Source of the DNA: Phenylobacterium sp.
GTDB lineage: Bacteria > Pseudomonadota > Alphaproteobacteria > Caulobacterales > Caulobacteraceae
Length of the DNA: 64,000 bases
Direction of reading: 5' to 3'
Assembly: GCF_013911965.1 (NCBI RefSeq)
Contig: NZ_JACESE010000017.1
Location: 1-64,000 of the forward strand
Below the pieces are notes generated by a model. The model had not been told where the DNA came from, did not search any database, and saw only the letters and a list, made by a program, of their open reading frames with translations. Shown piece after piece: positions 35,367 through 46,467 of the stretch (its first letter is position 1; every line of letters begins with the position of its first letter). The position numbers and the translations under genes are program-made.

Positions 35367-36713
35367 ATGCGCTACCTGCCGCTCACGCCCGACGACCGCG
35401 CCCAGATGCTGGGCGTGATCGGCGCGGACTCCATCGACGCCCTCTTCGCCGACGTGCCGCAGGCCGCGCGCCTGGCTGGCCCGGTCGACCTGCCCGCCCA
35501 TGCCGGCGAACTGGAGGTCGAGCGCGAGCTTGCGGGCCTGGCGGCCATGAACCGGCCGGCCGGGGCGGGGCCCTTCTTCTGCGGCGCGGGCGCCTATCGC
35601 CACCACGTGCCGGCGACGGTGGACCACATCATCCAGCGCTCGGAATTCCTGACCAGCTATACGCCCTACCAGCCGGAGATCGCGCAGGGGACCCTGCAGG
35701 TCCTGTTCGAGTTCCAGACCCAGGTGGCGGCGCTGACCGGCCTCGATGTGGCCAATGCGTCCATGTACGACGGCTCCACCGCCTGCGCCGAGGCGGTGAT
35801 GATGGCCCAGCGGGTCACGCGGCGCGAGAAGGCCATCCTGTCGGGCGGGCTGCATCCGCACTATGCGGCCACGACCCAGACCATCGCCCATGCCGAGGGC
35901 ATGGAGATCGTCCGCCAAGCCGCCGCCATCGACGCCGAAGCCGCGGTGATCGAGGCCATCGATTCCGAAACCGCCTGCGTCGTGGTCCAGACGCCCAACG
36001 TCTTCGGCGTGGTCACCGACGTGACCCGGATCGCTGAAGCCGCCCACGCCGCCGGCGCCCTGCTGATCGTCGTGACGACGGAAGCCGTCAGCTACGGCCT
36101 GCTCAAGTCGCCCGGCGAGATGGGCGCTGACATCGCGGTGGCCGAGGGTCAGTCCATCGGCAACGCCCTGAACTTCGGCGGCCCCTATGTCGGCCTTTTC
36201 GCCTGCCGCGAGAAGCTGGTGCGTCAGATGCCCGGCCGCCTGTGCGGCGAAACCGTGGACGCCGAGGGCCGCCGCGGCTTCGTGCTGACGCTGTCGACGC
36301 GCGAGCAGCACATCCGCCGGGAGAAGGCGACCTCCAACATCTGCACGAACTCCGGCCTCTGCGCGCTGGCCTTCACCATCCACCTCTCCCTGCTGGGCGA
36401 GGTGGGCCTGCGCCAGCTGGCCGCCATCAACCACGCCAAGGCCCGCAAGCTGCGCGACGCCTTGGCGGCGGTGAAGGGCGTGGAGGTGCTGACGCCGCGC
36501 TTCTTCAACGAGATCGCCGTGCGCGTGCCGGGCGATGCGGCGGCCCTGGTGGACGGGCTGCTGGACGACGGCGTCGTCGCCGGCGTGCCCTTCGGCCGCC
36601 TGGACCCGTCCGCCGGCATGGACGACGTGCTGCTGTGCGCGGCCACTGAAACCACCCTGGATGCGGACATCACCGCCTTCGCCCAGGCCCTGGCCCGGAG
36701 GATCGGCCAATGA
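35367..36713 (+). CDS. gcvPA: glycine dehydrogenase subunit 1
   Basis: N-terminal half of the P protein as a separate 448-aa subunit. Marks: [61 protein letters not shown] and GEAQSIG-type region read here as [18 protein letters not shown]. It lacks the PLP-binding Lys, which resides in subunit 2. It starts 5 bases after gcvH and overlaps the next gene by ATGA. Confidence 0.96.
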   Translation: MRYLPLTPDDRAQMLGVIGADSIDALFADVPQAARLAGPVDLPAHAGELEVERELAGLAAMNRPAGAGPFFCGAGAYRHHVPATVDHIIQRSEFLTSYTPYQPEIAQGTLQVLFEFQTQVAALTGLDVANASMYDGSTACAEAVMMAQRVTRREKAILSGGLHPHYAATTQTIAHAEGMEIVRQAAAIDAEAAVIEAIDSETACVVVQTPNVFGVVTDVTRIAEAAHAAGALLIVVTTEAVSYGLLKSPGEMGADIAVAEGQSIGNALNFGGPYVGLFACREKLVRQMPGRLCGETVDAEGRRGFVLTLSTREQHIRREKATSNICTNSGLCALAFTIHLSLLGEVGLRQLAAINHAKARKLRDALAAVKGVEVLTPRFFNEIAVRVPGDAAALVDGLLDDGVVAGVPFGRLDPSAGMDDVLLCAATETTLDADITAFAQALARRIGQ

Positions 36714-38293
36714 CCATGCAGAATGTCGGCCGGCCCACCCGGCCCGAGGACGCCCAGCCCCTGGACGGCGGCTTCGCCTCCCTGACCGGCGGGCGCGGCC
36801 TGTTGCAGGACGAGGCCCTGATCTTCGAGCGTGACGGCTGGAACAAGACCGGCGTCGACCTGCCCGAGGCCGAGCTCGACGCCTCGGACCTCGGCGACCT
36901 GGTGCGCCAGGCGCCGATCGGTCTGCCGGGCCTCTCCGAGCCCGAGGCCATGCGCCACTATGTGCGCCTGTCGCAGAAGAACCACGCCATCGACCTGGCC
37001 CTCTATCCGCTGGGCTCGTGCACGATGAAGCACAACCCGCGCCTGAACGAGAAGATGGCGCGCCTGCCGGGCTTCGCCGACCTGCATCCCCTGGCGCCGG
37101 GCGCCACCGTACAGGGGGCGCTGGCGCTCATGGACCGCCTGGCCCACTGGCTGAAGACGCTCACCGGCATGCCGGCGGTGGCGCTGTCGCCCAAGGCCGG
37201 GGCGCACGGCGAGCTCTGCGGCCTCCTGGCCATCCGCGCCGCCCACGAGGCGCGCGGCGACGCCGCCCGTCGGCGCGTGCTGGTGCCGACCTCGGCCCAC
37301 GGCACCAACCCGGCCACCGCCGCCTTCGTCGGCTATTCGGTGACCGAGATCGCCCAGACCGAAGACGGCCGCGTCGACCTCGCCGACCTCGCGGCCAAGC
37401 TGGGGCCGGACGTCGCGGCCATCATGGTCACCAACCCCAACACCTGCGGCCTCTTCGAGCGCGACATCATCGAGATCGCCCGCCTGACCCATGAGGCGGG
37501 AGCCTACTTCTACTGCGACGGCGCCAACTTCAACGCCATCGTCGGCCGGGTGCGCCCGGGCGACCTGGGCGTCGACGCCATGCACATCAACCTGCACAAG
37601 ACCTTCTCCACGCCGCACGGCGGGGGCGGGCCGGGCGCGGGACCGGTGGTGCTGTCCGAAGCTCTGGCGCCGTTCGCCCCGGCGCCGTGGGTGGTGCACG
37701 GATCCGATGGCCTGCGCCTGGTCGAGGAGACCGTGGCCGAGGCGGCGCAGGGCTTCGGCCGCATGAGCGCCTTCCACGGCCAGATGGGCATGTTCGTCCG
37801 CGCCTACGCCTATATGCGCAGCCACGGCTCGGACGGCCTGCGGCAGGTGGCCGAGGACGCGGTGCTGAACGCCAACTACATCAAGGCCCGCCTCTCGGGG
37901 GTCATGACGCCGGCCTTCCCGAACGGCCCCTGCATGCACGAGGCGCTGTTCGACGACGCCTGGCTCGAAGGAACCGGGGTGACGACGCTCGACTTCGCCA
38001 AGGCGATGATCGACGAGGGCTTCCACCCGATGACCATGTATTTCCCGCTGGTCGTCCATGGCGCCATGCTGATCGAGCCGACGGAGACGGAGTCGAAGCA
38101 GGAGCTCGACCGGTTCTGCGACGCCCTGGAAGCCCTGGCCCGGGCCGCCAAGGCGGGCGACGCCGACCGCTTCAAGGGCGCGCCCCATCTGGCCCCCATG
38201 CGCCGGCTGGACGAGACGCTGGCGGCGCGAAAGCCTCGCCTGACGTGGAAGCCGCCGGAGGGTGTGGCGCCGGCGCCGCTCGCCGCGGAATAG
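36710..38293 (+). CDS. gcvPB: glycine dehydrogenase subunit 2
   Basis: C-terminal, PLP-binding half of the P protein (527 aa). The PLP Lys is in [42 protein letters not shown] and NPNTCGLFE are diagnostic. Together with subunit 1 it decarboxylates glycine and loads H protein. A hairpin 16 bases after the stop probably ends the operon. Confidence 0.97.
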   Translation: MTMQNVGRPTRPEDAQPLDGGFASLTGGRGLLQDEALIFERDGWNKTGVDLPEAELDASDLGDLVRQAPIGLPGLSEPEAMRHYVRLSQKNHAIDLALYPLGSCTMKHNPRLNEKMARLPGFADLHPLAPGATVQGALALMDRLAHWLKTLTGMPAVALSPKAGAHGELCGLLAIRAAHEARGDAARRRVLVPTSAHGTNPATAAFVGYSVTEIAQTEDGRVDLADLAAKLGPDVAAIMVTNPNTCGLFERDIIEIARLTHEAGAYFYCDGANFNAIVGRVRPGDLGVDAMHINLHKTFSTPHGGGGPGAGPVVLSEALAPFAPAPWVVHGSDGLRLVEETVAEAAQGFGRMSAFHGQMGMFVRAYAYMRSHGSDGLRQVAEDAVLNANYIKARLSGVMTPAFPNGPCMHEALFDDAWLEGTGVTTLDFAKAMIDEGFHPMTMYFPLVVHGAMLIEPTETESKQELDRFCDALEALARAAKAGDADRFKGAPHLAPMRRLDETLAARKPRLTWKPPEGVAPAPLAAE

Positions 38294-38309
38294 CGAATCT
38301 GGACGGGAA

Positions 38310-38331
38310 AAAGGCGGCCTCGGCCGCCTTT
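38310..38331 (+). terminator. hairpin terminator after gcvPB
   Basis: AAAGGCGGCC, TC, GGCCGCCTTT: a 10-bp perfect stem whose ends are A- and T-rich, just after the gcv operon. The T tract is only three bases, so termination efficiency is uncertain. It is symmetric and could act in both directions. Confidence 0.6.
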
Positions 38332-38424
38332 ACGCCACGAGCGCCGCTTCACATATGAGGCGAGCGCGCGGGGGCCCCGCCTCCCCGAACGGGCCGGATC
38401 GCGCGCGACCCCAGGTAGCCCAGC

Positions 38425-38826
38425 GTGTCCCTCGCCCTCTCCATGCGGCCACTCGGCCGACGTGCGCCTTCAGACGCTTTCCAGCGGGTCATCGCCCGGC
38501 TGATCCGCGCTGCGCTCGTGGTGCTGGGGATGCTGATCATGCTGGCCGGCGTGCTGATCGCGCCGCTGCCGGGTCCCATGGGGCTGCCCGTGGTGGCCGT
38601 CGGCCTGATCGTCGTGCTGCGGAATTCCTACAAGGCCCGGCGGAGCTTCGTGCGCTTCCAGCGCGCCCATCCGAAGATGCTCTATCCGGTCCGGCGGCTG
38701 CTGCGTCGCCGGCCGGAAATCCTGCCGGTCGCCTGGCAGATGGCGCTCCGGACCGAGCGCCTGTTCGTCCCCCGGCGCTACCGGGTCGCGGTCCGCGGAC
38801 GGCGCCTGTTCCGGCGCCGCCGCTAG
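38425..38826 (+). CDS. PGPGW-like small membrane protein
   Basis: A 133-aa protein with one or two membrane helices (about residues 24-62) around the motif PLPGPMGLPVVAVGLIVVLR, similar to the PGPGW putative transmembrane family, then a very Arg-rich cytoplasmic tail (VPRRYRVAVRGRRLFRRRR). Start taken as GTG 38425, which lacks a strong ribosome site. Function unknown. It ends four bases from the convergent atpF. Confidence 0.65.
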   Translation: MSLALSMRPLGRRAPSDAFQRVIARLIRAALVVLGMLIMLAGVLIAPLPGPMGLPVVAVGLIVVLRNSYKARRSFVRFQRAHPKMLYPVRRLLRRRPEILPVAWQMALRTERLFVPRRYRVAVRGRRLFRRRR

Positions 38827-38829
38827 ACT

Positions 38830-39321
38830 TCACTGCATCTTGGTCGCGAGCTGACCGATCGCCTTGTCGACGAGCGGGTCGGTCTGGCTGGCGGCCAGCC
38901 GCGCCGACAGGACGGAGCGGGCGGCCTCGGCCGCGAGCTCCGCCGCCGCGGCCTTCACCTCGGCCGCGGCCTGGGCCTCGGCGTTGGCGATCTTGCGTTC
39001 GGCCATTTCGGTGCGGCGGGCGATCTGCTCTTCCAGCCGGGCCGCGGAGTCCTTGCGCATGCGCTCGGCGTCCTCCTTGGCCTGGGCCAGCATGTCGGCG
39101 GCCATGCGCTCGGTCTCCTCGCGCTGGGCCTTGATCTCGGTGAGCAGGCGCTCGGCCTCGGCGCGAAGGCGCTGGGCCTCGTCCAGTTCGCCCTGGATCT
39201 TCTCCGCCCGCGCGTCCAGGGCCTTGGCCATGGCGGCCGGCACCTTGAGCGCGACGAGCAGGATCAGGAACGCGACGACCGCGACGAGGACCCAGAATTC
39301 CGGGGCGGCGTAAAAGGGCAT
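38830..39321 (-). CDS. atpF: ATP synthase F0 subunit b
   Basis: Peripheral-stalk subunit of 163 aa: one N-terminal membrane helix ([20 protein letters not shown]) and a long charged coiled coil rich in Ala/Glu/Arg. Last gene of the F0 operon. The F1 genes are not in this window, as usual in alphaproteobacteria. Confidence 0.93.
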   Translation of the reverse strand: MPFYAAPEFWVLVAVVAFLILLVALKVPAAMAKALDARAEKIQGELDEAQRLRAEAERLLTEIKAQREETERMAADMLAQAKEDAERMRKDSAARLEEQIARRTEMAERKIANAEAQAAAEVKAAAAELAAEAARSVLSARLAASQTDPLVDKAIGQLATKMQ

Positions 39322-39333
39322 CTTCGCCTCTCC

Positions 39334-39930
39334 TTAGGCGGCGGTCCGCGCGATGGCGGCGTCCACCTCAGCGCGCGTCGCGGCTTGGCCGCTCAGCTTT
39401 TCGACGATCGCCTCGGCCGTGTCGGCGGCGACCGTGCGGACATTGGCCATGGCCCGTTCGCGGCCGGCCTTGATGGCGGCTTCGGCCTCGGCGAGACGCT
39501 CGCCGAGCTTGGCTTCCTCGGCGGCGTTGCGGGCGTCGGCTTCGGCCTTGGCGGCGGCCTTGGCGTCGGCGGCAGTCTTTTGAGCACGGGCCCGGGCGGC
39601 CGCCAGTTCGGCGGCGGCTTCGGCCGATTGGCGCTCGGCCTCGTCGCGCGCGGCGCGCGCATCGGTCAGGTCGCCCTCGATCTTGGCCGCACGGGCTTCG
39701 ATCGCGCCGCCCACCCGAGGCAGGAACAGCTTCGAGAGCACGACGTAGAGGATGACGAAGACGATCAGCAGCCAGAAGATCTGGCCCGGCCAGTGGCTGA
39801 ACTCGAACTGGGGCAGGCCCGAAGCGTGCTCCTCGCCCGCCGTGGTCTCGTGCAGGTCGTGGCTCGGCGAGGTCGCCGGGGTCTCGACGACCGCCGCGCC
39901 CGGATCGAGCTCTGTAGAAGTCTGGGCCAT
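39334..39930 (-). CDS. atpF': ATP synthase F0 subunit b'
   Basis: Second, diverged b subunit of 198 aa. It has a longer N-terminal segment, the membrane helix IFWLLIVFVILYVVLSKLFLP and the coiled coil that pairs with subunit b. The ATG at 39930 has GGAG 7 bases upstream; a TTG directly before it is less likely. Gap of 101 bases to atpE. Confidence 0.92.
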   Translation of the reverse strand: MAQTSTELDPGAAVVETPATSPSHDLHETTAGEEHASGLPQFEFSHWPGQIFWLLIVFVILYVVLSKLFLPRVGGAIEARAAKIEGDLTDARAARDEAERQSAEAAAELAAARARAQKTAADAKAAAKAEADARNAAEEAKLGERLAEAEAAIKAGRERAMANVRTVAADTAEAIVEKLSGQAATRAEVDAAIARTAA

Positions 39931-40031
39931 CAAGGCGCTCCGTTCAGTCTGCGCAGGTCCGGCGTCGGGGTTTCATGCGAAAGGCGGGCCGTGCGACAGC
40001 CCGCCCCCCCACGCACGGACGGTATCTCGCC

Positions 40032-40259
40032 TTAGGCGGCGAAGAGGATCAGCAGCGCGACCACGAAGGCGAAGATGCCCAGGGCTTCGGTCAGGGCCAT
40101 GCCCAGGAAGAGCATCGGACGCTCGCCGGCCGAGGCCGACGGATTGCGCAGGGCGCCGTTGAGGTACTGGCCGAACATGGTGCCGAGGCCGATACCGGCG
40201 CCGATCATGCCCAGCATCGCCAGGCCAGCGCCGATGTACTTAGCAGCAAGGGGATCCAT
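40032..40259 (-). CDS. atpE: ATP synthase F0 subunit c
   Basis: The 75-aa proteolipid of the rotor ring. Helix 1 has the Gly repeat [15 protein letters not shown], the loop is NPSA, and helix 2 has the proton-carrying Glu in [15 protein letters not shown]. Intact. Confidence 0.97.
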   Translation of the reverse strand: MDPLAAKYIGAGLAMLGMIGAGIGLGTMFGQYLNGALRNPSASAGERPMLFLGMALTEALGIFAFVVALLILFAA

Positions 40260-40314
40260 CGAAGTGCTCCGTTTAAGCGATGGGGTCGGGTAACGGGTGA
40301 GGTGTCGGTCGTGA

Positions 40315-41067
40315 TCAGTGGCTATGCAGGTTCACGACGTCGTTCAGGTAGACGCAGGCCAGCACGGCGAAGACGAACGCCTGCAGGAACGCGACCATGA
40401 ACTCAAGGGCGGTGATGGCGACGGTCCCGGTCAGGGTGACCAGCGCGCCGACCACGCCGAGCGCGCCCAGGGCGCCCAGCGAGACGACGAAGCCGCCGAA
40501 GACCTTCAGGACCACGTGGCCGCCGACCATGTTTCCGAAGAGACGAAGGGCGAGCGTCACCGGGCGGACCAGGAAGGAGATGATTTCGATCACCACCACC
40601 AGCGGCAGCACGAAGAACGGCACGCCGGAGGGGACGAAGAGCTTGAAGAAGCCCAGACCGTTGCGGGCCAGGCCCACGGCGATGACCACCAGGATGGTCA
40701 TGACGCCGAGCGTGGCGGTCACCGCCAGCTGCGAGGTCGAGGTGAAGAAGTAGGGGACCATGCCCAGCAGGTTCATCGCCAGGATGAAGGCGAAGAGCGT
40801 GAACACGAACGGGAAGAACTGCTTGCCCTCATGGCCGATGATCGAATCGGTGAGGTCGTGGATCAGCTCGTAGAGCATCTCGCCCACCGACTGCAGCCGG
40901 CCGGGCACGATGGCGGCCTTGGCCGAGGCGGCGGCGAAGAAGAGGGTGACGCTCGCCGCGGCGATCATCATCCACAGGGACGAGTTGGTGATCGAAAGAT
41001 CGAAGCCCGCGACAGGCGGAAGTTCCAGAACCTGCTGGATCTGGAACTGGTGCATCGGATCGGCCAC
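40315..41067 (-). CDS. atpB: ATP synthase F0 subunit a
   Basis: A 250-aa membrane subunit that forms the proton half-channels. The essential Arg is in [17 protein letters not shown]. Five or six helices are visible. The start is a GTG at 41067 four bases after the atpI stop; an ATG at 41055 is also possible. Confidence 0.95.
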   Translation of the reverse strand: MADPMHQFQIQQVLELPPVAGFDLSITNSSLWMMIAAASVTLFFAAASAKAAIVPGRLQSVGEMLYELIHDLTDSIIGHEGKQFFPFVFTLFAFILAMNLLGMVPYFFTSTSQLAVTATLGVMTILVVIAVGLARNGLGFFKLFVPSGVPFFVLPLVVVIEIISFLVRPVTLALRLFGNMVGGHVVLKVFGGFVVSLGALGALGVVGALVTLTGTVAITALEFMVAFLQAFVFAVLACVYLNDVVNLHSH

Positions 41068-41070
41068 GCC

Positions 41071-41472
41071 TCAATCCCTTTCGTTCTGGCCTGGCCCACG
41101 CGGCCAGCCGTCGTCTTCATCTTCTTCGTCGTCGAAGGGGACCGAGGAAACCGGCCCGGCCTTCGCCGCCGCTTGCGCGCTCATGCGTCCCGCAGAGCGC
41201 GAGATCAGGAACACCGCGAGGCCGGTACCTAGAAGCACGCCCAGGAGCAAGCCCCAGGGCGAGGTTCCAGCCCAACGATCGAAGACCCAGCCGAGACCGA
41301 GCCCCCCCAAAACGCCCCCGATCAACTCGGCCACAAGCTTGTAGCCGTCGCCGATCGAGCTGGTGTCGAACCGCGCCTTCCGCCCCCGCGACGCCCGCTG
41401 TGCACTGACCTCGTCGAGGCGTGCGTCGAGACGCTTCAGCGCCTCTTCGTGCGGATCGTTCGGCTGCGACAT
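41071..41472 (-). CDS. atpI: ATP synthase assembly protein AtpI
   Basis: A 133-aa protein with two membrane helices (LVAELIGGVLGGLGLGWVFD and LLLGVLLGTGLAVFLISR) and an acidic C-terminus (DDEEDEDDGW). AtpI helps assemble the c ring and may take part in Mg2+ uptake. ATG 41472; longer frames lack a start signal. First gene of the F0 operon. Confidence 0.9.
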   Translation of the reverse strand: MSQPNDPHEEALKRLDARLDEVSAQRASRGRKARFDTSSIGDGYKLVAELIGGVLGGLGLGWVFDRWAGTSPWGLLLGVLLGTGLAVFLISRSAGRMSAQAAAKAGPVSSVPFDDEEDEDDGWPRGPGQNERD

Positions 41473-41536
41473 GAGCGGATGACGCCTTCCCGGGGCGGGA
41501 GCGGCCGTGCCGGCGCCCCTGGTTCGATCGCGGCGG

Positions 41537-41565
41537 AACCTAAAGGTGCGCAGGTGCAGCGTCAA
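41537..41565 (-). promoter_or_regulatory. candidate promoter of the atpI operon
   Basis: Read on the minus strand, TTGACG (41565-41560) and TAGGTT (41542-41537) are 17 bases apart, a reasonable housekeeping promoter about 65 bases upstream of atpI. The -10 is a weak match, so this is tentative. Confidence 0.4.
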
Positions 41566-41641
41566 GGCGCTGACGACCCAGTCTAATTATTTGATTTGGC
41601 TCGCCTATCCGCCTAGGTGTGGCGATTCGGAGCAGGCGGGC

Positions 41642-44600
41642 CTATTCCGCCGCGAGGGCTTCGGCCTGGCGCAGGTCCACCGAGACCAGCTGCGAGACGC
41701 CTCGCTCGGCCATGGTGACGCCGAACAGCCGGTCCATGCGGGCCATGGTCACCGGGTTGTGGGTGATGGTGATGAAGCGCGTCTGGGTGCGGCGGCGCAT
41801 CTCGTCGAGCATGTTGCAGAAACGGTCGACATTGGCGTCGTCCAGCGGCGCGTCCACCTCGTCCAGCACGCAGATCGGCGCCGGGTTGGCGAGGAAGACG
41901 GCGAAGATCAGCGCCGCCGCCGTCAGCGCCTGTTCGCCGCCGCTCATCAGGCTCATGGTCGCCAGCCGCTTGCCGGGCGGACAGGCGTAGATCTCCAGGC
42001 CGGCCTCCAGCGGATCATCCGATTCGACCAGGCGCAGCTCGGCCTGGCCGCCCTCGAACAGGGTCTCGAACAGCGTCTTGAAGTGGGCGTTGATGACGTC
42101 GAAGGCGGCCAGCAGACGCTCGCGGCCTTCGCTGTTCAGTTCGTCGATCCCCTCGCGCAGGCGGGCGATGGCGCCGGTCAGGTCGGCGCGCTCGGTCTGC
42201 ATGGCCTCCAGACGGGCGGAGCTTTCCCGGGCCTCCTCCTCGGCGCGCAGGTTCACCGCGCCGATGGAATCGCGCTGGCGCTCCAGGGCGTAGAGGTGGG
42301 CCTCCATGCCGCCGGCGTCCGTCGGAATGGCGATCGCCTCGTCCGCCAGCTGGCGGGCCAGCTCCATGGGCTCGACGCGCGCGGTCTCGCGAATCTGATC
42401 GGCGATCTCGGCCAGGCGCTGCACCGCGGCGTCACGGTGGGCGTCCAGGGCCGCCCGCGCCTCGCGGGCGTGGGCGGCGGCGGCGTCGGCGGCGCGGGCC
42501 GCGCGGTCGGCCTCGGTGCGCTCGCCCTCGGCGGCGAGCAGGGCGTCGCGGGTCTGGGCGCGCCGCGCCTCGGCGGCGGCCAGTTCGTCGAGCAGAGCCT
42601 GGAGTCGCGCCTCCAGAACCGGCGGCGCCTCCCGGGCGGTGTCGAGGGCGCTCACGGCCCTGGCCCGCTCGGCTTCCAGCTCCTCCAGGCGGCGGCCCGC
42701 CACGCTCGCGCGGCGGGTCCAGTCCTCGCGTTCGCGGGTCAGGCCGGCCAGGCGCCGGGCCCGGCCCTCGCGCTCCCGGGTCTCGACCTCCAGGGCCGAG
42801 CGCGCCGCCGCGGCGGCCTCGCGGGCGGGGCCTGCCGCGGCGCGGGCGTCGGCCAGGCGCTGCTGCTGATCGCCGGCGTCCACAGGCGCGCCGACCTCGG
42901 CCAGCACGGCCTCCTGAGCGGCCCGGGCCTCGGCCAGCTCGGCCGTCATGCGCGCGATCGCCTCGTCCAGCGACTGGGCCTGGGCCTCGCGCCGCGCGGC
43001 CTCCCGCTCCAGGCGCTCCAGCGCGGAGCGCGCCTGGCCCAGGCGCTGTTCGCAGGCGCCCGGTTCGCGGCGCGCGGTCTTCAGCGCGTCTTCGGCGGCG
43101 CGCACGGCGGCGCTGGCCGCCTCCAGTTCCGCACGGGCCGCCGCGGCCGACGGGGTCAGCGCCTCGATCTCGGACTCGACCTCCGACAGGCGCGTCTTCT
43201 GCTCCAGCCGCACGGCCGCCGGCTTCTTGGCCTCGGCCCGGGCGACGAAGCCGTCCCAGCGCCAGAGGTCCCCCTCGCGTGAGACCAGCCGACAGCCGGC
43301 CGGCAGGGTCCTGGCCAGCCGCTCGCCGTCGTCCCGCGCCACGACGCCCACATGCGCCAGCCGCGCGGCGAGTTCGGCCGGCGCCTTCACGTGGGCGGCC
43401 AGAGGCTCGACGCCCGCCGGCCAGGCCGGCGGCGGCGCGTCTCGTCCGCCCCAGTAGGCCGGCGCCTTGGGGTCGAGGGCGGCCTCCAGGTCGTCGCCCA
43501 GGGCGGCGGCCAGGGCCATCTCGTAGCCGCGCTCGGGGGCCACGGCGTCCAGCGCCGGGGCGAAGCCGCCGCGCAACTGCGGCGCGACGATCTGGGCGAG
43601 CGCCCGGGCTTCGGCGGTCAGCTTCGAGAGCTGATCCTCCAGCTTGCGCGACGCCTCCCGCGCCTTCGCCTCGGCGGCGCTGGCGCCTGCGCGCGTCTCC
43701 TCCGCCGCCTCCAGGCTGGCCCGGGCGGCGGTGAGGGCGGCCAGGGCGGCGTCGAACTCCGCCTTGGCCTCCGCCGTGCGGGCGTCCTCCAGCGGCCCCA
43801 GCGCGGCGCGCTCGGCCTTGGCCTGGTCGAGCGCCCGAGCGGCGCGGGCGACCCGGCCCTCGGCCTCGGCGATGCGGGCCGCGGCGGCGCGGCGGCGGGC
43901 CTCCTCGGCGGCCAGTTCTGCGGCCAGCCGCTCGACCTCGGCGTCGGCCTGCGCCCGCGCGGCCTCGGCGGCGGTAAGCGCGGCCTGGAGCTCGGGAATC
44001 CGTTCCGGCGCCTCGGCGACGGCGGCCTCCAGGCCCTCCAGATCCTCCGCCAGCCGCGCCAGCGCCGCCCGCGCGTCCTCGACCATCTGCGTCTCGCGGG
44101 CCCGATCGGAATCGAGCCGGACGATCTCGGCCTCGCGCCGGGCGACCTCGGCGGCCAGGGCCTCGCCCTCCCGCTCGATGCGGTCCTTGTCGATGGCGAG
44201 CTTGCCGAGCACGGCGGCGGCCACCGCCTCCGCGTCGCGCAGGGGCGCCAGCGCCTCTTCGGCCTTGGCCGCGGCGGCTGTGGCGCCGGCGGCGGCGCGG
44301 GCGGTCTCCTCCACGGCGCGAGCGGCTTGCGCGGCCTCCTCCCGCAGGCGCTCGGCCGCCAGGCGCGCCTCGTTCCATCGGGCGTGCAGGACCGCCCCCT
44401 GCAGGGCGCGGATCTCGGCCGACAGCTTCTTGTAGCGCTCGGCCTGGCGCGCCTCGCGCCGCAGGCGGTTCAGCCCGCCCTCCAGCTCCTGGGCGACATC
44501 GTCCAGGCGCGAGAGATTGGCCTCGGCCGCGCGCAGGCGCAGCTCGGCCTCGTGGCGGCGGGAATGCAGGCCCGAGACGCCCGCCGCCTCCTCGAGGATC

Positions 44601-45085
44601 AGGCGGCGGTTCTGCGGCTTGGCGGCGATCAGTTCGGAGATCTGGCCCTGGCGGACCAGGGCCGGGGAGTTGGAGCCCGTGGAGGCGTCGGCGAACAGCA
44701 ACTGGACGTCGCGGGCGCGGACCTCCTTGCCGTTGATGCGGTAGGTGGAGCCCGCGCCCTTGTCGATCCGCCGCACCACCTCCAGCACCGGATGGTCGTT
44801 ATAGGCCGCCGGCGCCCGGCGGTCGGCGTTGTCGATGGTCAGGGTGACGTCGGCGTGGTTGCGCGGCGGGCGCTTGCCCGAGCCGGCGAAGATGACGTCG
44901 TCCATGCCGCCGGCCCGCATGGCCTTGGCGGAGTTGGCGCCCATGACCCAGCGCAGGGCCTCCAGCAGGTTGGACTTTCCGCAGCCGTTCGGTCCGACGA
45001 TGCCCGTGAGTCCGGGCTCGATCCGAAACTCGGTCGGATCGACGAAGGACTTGAAGCCCGAAAGGCGCAGCCGCTGGAAGTGCAC
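41642..45085 (-). CDS. smc: chromosome segregation ATPase SMC
   Basis: Condensin subunit of 1147 aa. Walker A is [19 protein letters not shown] near residue 35; two long Ala/Glu/Arg coiled coils flank a hinge (about residues 500-640); the signature [16 protein letters not shown] and Walker [16 protein letters not shown] lie near the C-terminus. Full length. The start is GTG 45085, 25 bases after the DsbA-like gene. Gene order DUF721, DsbA-like, smc is conserved in alphaproteobacteria. The coiled-coil Ala/Arg/Glu content explains the many long shadow frames on the other strand. Confidence 0.97.
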   Translation of the reverse strand: MHFQRLRLSGFKSFVDPTEFRIEPGLTGIVGPNGCGKSNLLEALRWVMGANSAKAMRAGGMDDVIFAGSGKRPPRNHADVTLTIDNADRRAPAAYNDHPVLEVVRRIDKGAGSTYRINGKEVRARDVQLLFADASTGSNSPALVRQGQISELIAAKPQNRRLILEEAAGVSGLHSRRHEAELRLRAAEANLSRLDDVAQELEGGLNRLRREARQAERYKKLSAEIRALQGAVLHARWNEARLAAERLREEAAQAARAVEETARAAAGATAAAAKAEEALAPLRDAEAVAAAVLGKLAIDKDRIEREGEALAAEVARREAEIVRLDSDRARETQMVEDARAALARLAEDLEGLEAAVAEAPERIPELQAALTAAEAARAQADAEVERLAAELAAEEARRRAAAARIAEAEGRVARAARALDQAKAERAALGPLEDARTAEAKAEFDAALAALTAARASLEAAEETRAGASAAEAKAREASRKLEDQLSKLTAEARALAQIVAPQLRGGFAPALDAVAPERGYEMALAAALGDDLEAALDPKAPAYWGGRDAPPPAWPAGVEPLAAHVKAPAELAARLAHVGVVARDDGERLARTLPAGCRLVSREGDLWRWDGFVARAEAKKPAAVRLEQKTRLSEVESEIEALTPSAAAARAELEAASAAVRAAEDALKTARREPGACEQRLGQARSALERLEREAARREAQAQSLDEAIARMTAELAEARAAQEAVLAEVGAPVDAGDQQQRLADARAAAGPAREAAAAARSALEVETREREGRARRLAGLTREREDWTRRASVAGRRLEELEAERARAVSALDTAREAPPVLEARLQALLDELAAAEARRAQTRDALLAAEGERTEADRAARAADAAAAHAREARAALDAHRDAAVQRLAEIADQIRETARVEPMELARQLADEAIAIPTDAGGMEAHLYALERQRDSIGAVNLRAEEEARESSARLEAMQTERADLTGAIARLREGIDELNSEGRERLLAAFDVINAHFKTLFETLFEGGQAELRLVESDDPLEAGLEIYACPPGKRLATMSLMSGGEQALTAAALIFAVFLANPAPICVLDEVDAPLDDANVDRFCNMLDEMRRRTQTRFITITHNPVTMARMDRLFGVTMAERGVSQLVSVDLRQAEALAAE

Positions 45086-45110
45086 CGGCGCTCAATCGTC
45101 CTTCAGGGCG

Positions 45111-45728
45111 TCACTTCATCGCCGCCGCGACCGCGGCGTCGAGTTCCTGCATGGTCATGGCGCCTTCCTTCACCACCTTGCCGTTGACGGCGAAGGTGGG
45201 GGTGGCGCTGATGCTGGTCTCCCGCATGGTCTTGTCGATGCGGGCGTTGAGCGCCTTGATGGCTTCCTCGTCCTGGATGCAGGCGTTGAACTGCTCTTCC
45301 GACAGGCCGGCGGAGCGGGCGACGCGCAGCAGCACGCCGCGCACGTCGCCGGTGGTGAACATCTCGCGCTGGGCGTGGAAGATGGCGTCGACCACGTTGA
45401 AGTACTTGTCCTCGCCGGCGCAGCGCGCCAGCAGGAAGCCGGCCGCAGCCACCTCGTTGGGCGGGGTCAGGAATTCCTTGAAGGTGTAATGGACCTTGCC
45501 GGTGTCGATGTACTTCGCCTTGAACTCGGGGAAGACCTCGTTGTTGAAGTCGGCGCAGTGCGAGCAGGAGAGCGAGGCGTACTCGGTCATCTTCACCGGC
45601 GCATTGGGATCGCCGAGCGTCATCTCTCCGTCGGCGCCGCCGCTGGCGGTCTCGCCCGAGCAGGCGCTGACGAGCACCACGGTCGCCGCGGCGGCGGCCA
45701 TCAGGAAGCGGCGGCTGAGGTTCGACAT
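45111..45728 (-). CDS. DsbA-like thioredoxin-fold lipoprotein
   Basis: A 205-aa exported thiol-disulfide protein. The signal ends in VLVSACSGE, a possible lipobox; the active site is CSHC (in YASLSCSHCADF), and the cis-Pro loop is SATPTFAVNG. An additional Cys pair (ARCAGED, ACIQDEE) may form a structural disulfide. ATG 45728 has AAAGGG upstream; a longer frame from 45746 is less supported. Likely oxidises or isomerises envelope proteins. Confidence 0.88.
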   Translation of the reverse strand: MSNLSRRFLMAAAAATVVLVSACSGETASGGADGEMTLGDPNAPVKMTEYASLSCSHCADFNNEVFPEFKAKYIDTGKVHYTFKEFLTPPNEVAAAGFLLARCAGEDKYFNVVDAIFHAQREMFTTGDVRGVLLRVARSAGLSEEQFNACIQDEEAIKALNARIDKTMRETSISATPTFAVNGKVVKEGAMTMQELDAAVAAAMK

Positions 45729-45834
45729 GTCGGGCGGCCCTTTCATGAGAGTCCGGATCAGGAAGTAAAGCGCGATTCCCTGCGCGCGGCCCAGGCGGCC
45801 GCTAGCGGGGATGAACGGCGCGCGCGCGCCGAAG

Positions 45835-46389
45835 TCAACGGGGCGGCGAGCGACGCATCACCCCACGTCCCAAGGCCATCAATGCGGCTTTCAGAGGGCC
45901 GTCCGGCGCATCGGCCAGGCTCCGGGCGAGCTCGGCCTCCTGGGCCGCGTCCAGCGGCGCGGCGCGGCGGCGCGGCGTCGAGGCCGGGGAGGGGCCCGTC
46001 TGCGGCCGCAGCGGCCCCTGGACGATACGCAGCCGCTCCACCGCGCCCGCGCCGAGGAAGAGATTCACCCGCGACAGAATCTCCGGCGCCTGGTGCTGGA
46101 TCAGGGCGGCCGAGGGACCGGCGACCCGGATTTCCAGCGCCGCGCCGGCGCCGGCGCGTCCCTTGACCAGTTTCACCGGCTCGGTCCGCCGGGCGATCTG
46201 CTCGCCGACGATCTCGCGCCAGCGGGCCTGCAGGGCGCCTGGGCCCTGGCCGAAGCGCTCGTCCAGCTCGCGGATCAGCTTCGACAGCGACCGGCCCGCC
46301 GGCGGCGGCGGCCGGGGCGCCGGGCGCGAGCGGCGGCTGGCCAGGATCTGGCGCGTCTCTTCCAGGTCGGGCAGGGGCCGGCGTCGCAT
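45835..46389 (-). CDS. DUF721 (DciA-like) protein
   Basis: A 184-aa protein of the DUF721 family. The domain core is visible in [41 protein letters not shown] in part, followed by LEIRVAGPSAALIQHQAPEIL. Some DUF721 members (DciA) load the replicative helicase DnaB in bacteria that lack DnaC; the alphaproteobacterial version next to mutY may do this. ATG 46389. Divergent from mutY. Confidence 0.85.
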   Translation of the reverse strand: MRRRPLPDLEETRQILASRRSRPAPRPPPPAGRSLSKLIRELDERFGQGPGALQARWREIVGEQIARRTEPVKLVKGRAGAGAALEIRVAGPSAALIQHQAPEILSRVNLFLGAGAVERLRIVQGPLRPQTGPSPASTPRRRAAPLDAAQEAELARSLADAPDGPLKAALMALGRGVMRRSPPR

Positions 46390-46467
46390 GGTCGCAGGAT
46401 ACACCGGCTCGGCGTCGGGCGAGAGCCCCCTGCCAATCGGCCGCATGAAGCCTTAAGTGTCGCGACC

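Noticed and set aside
43352-45187. 611-codon + strand frame inside smc
   Set aside because: It mirrors the Ala/Glu/Arg coiled-coil codons of smc; no ribosome site and no protein-like pattern.
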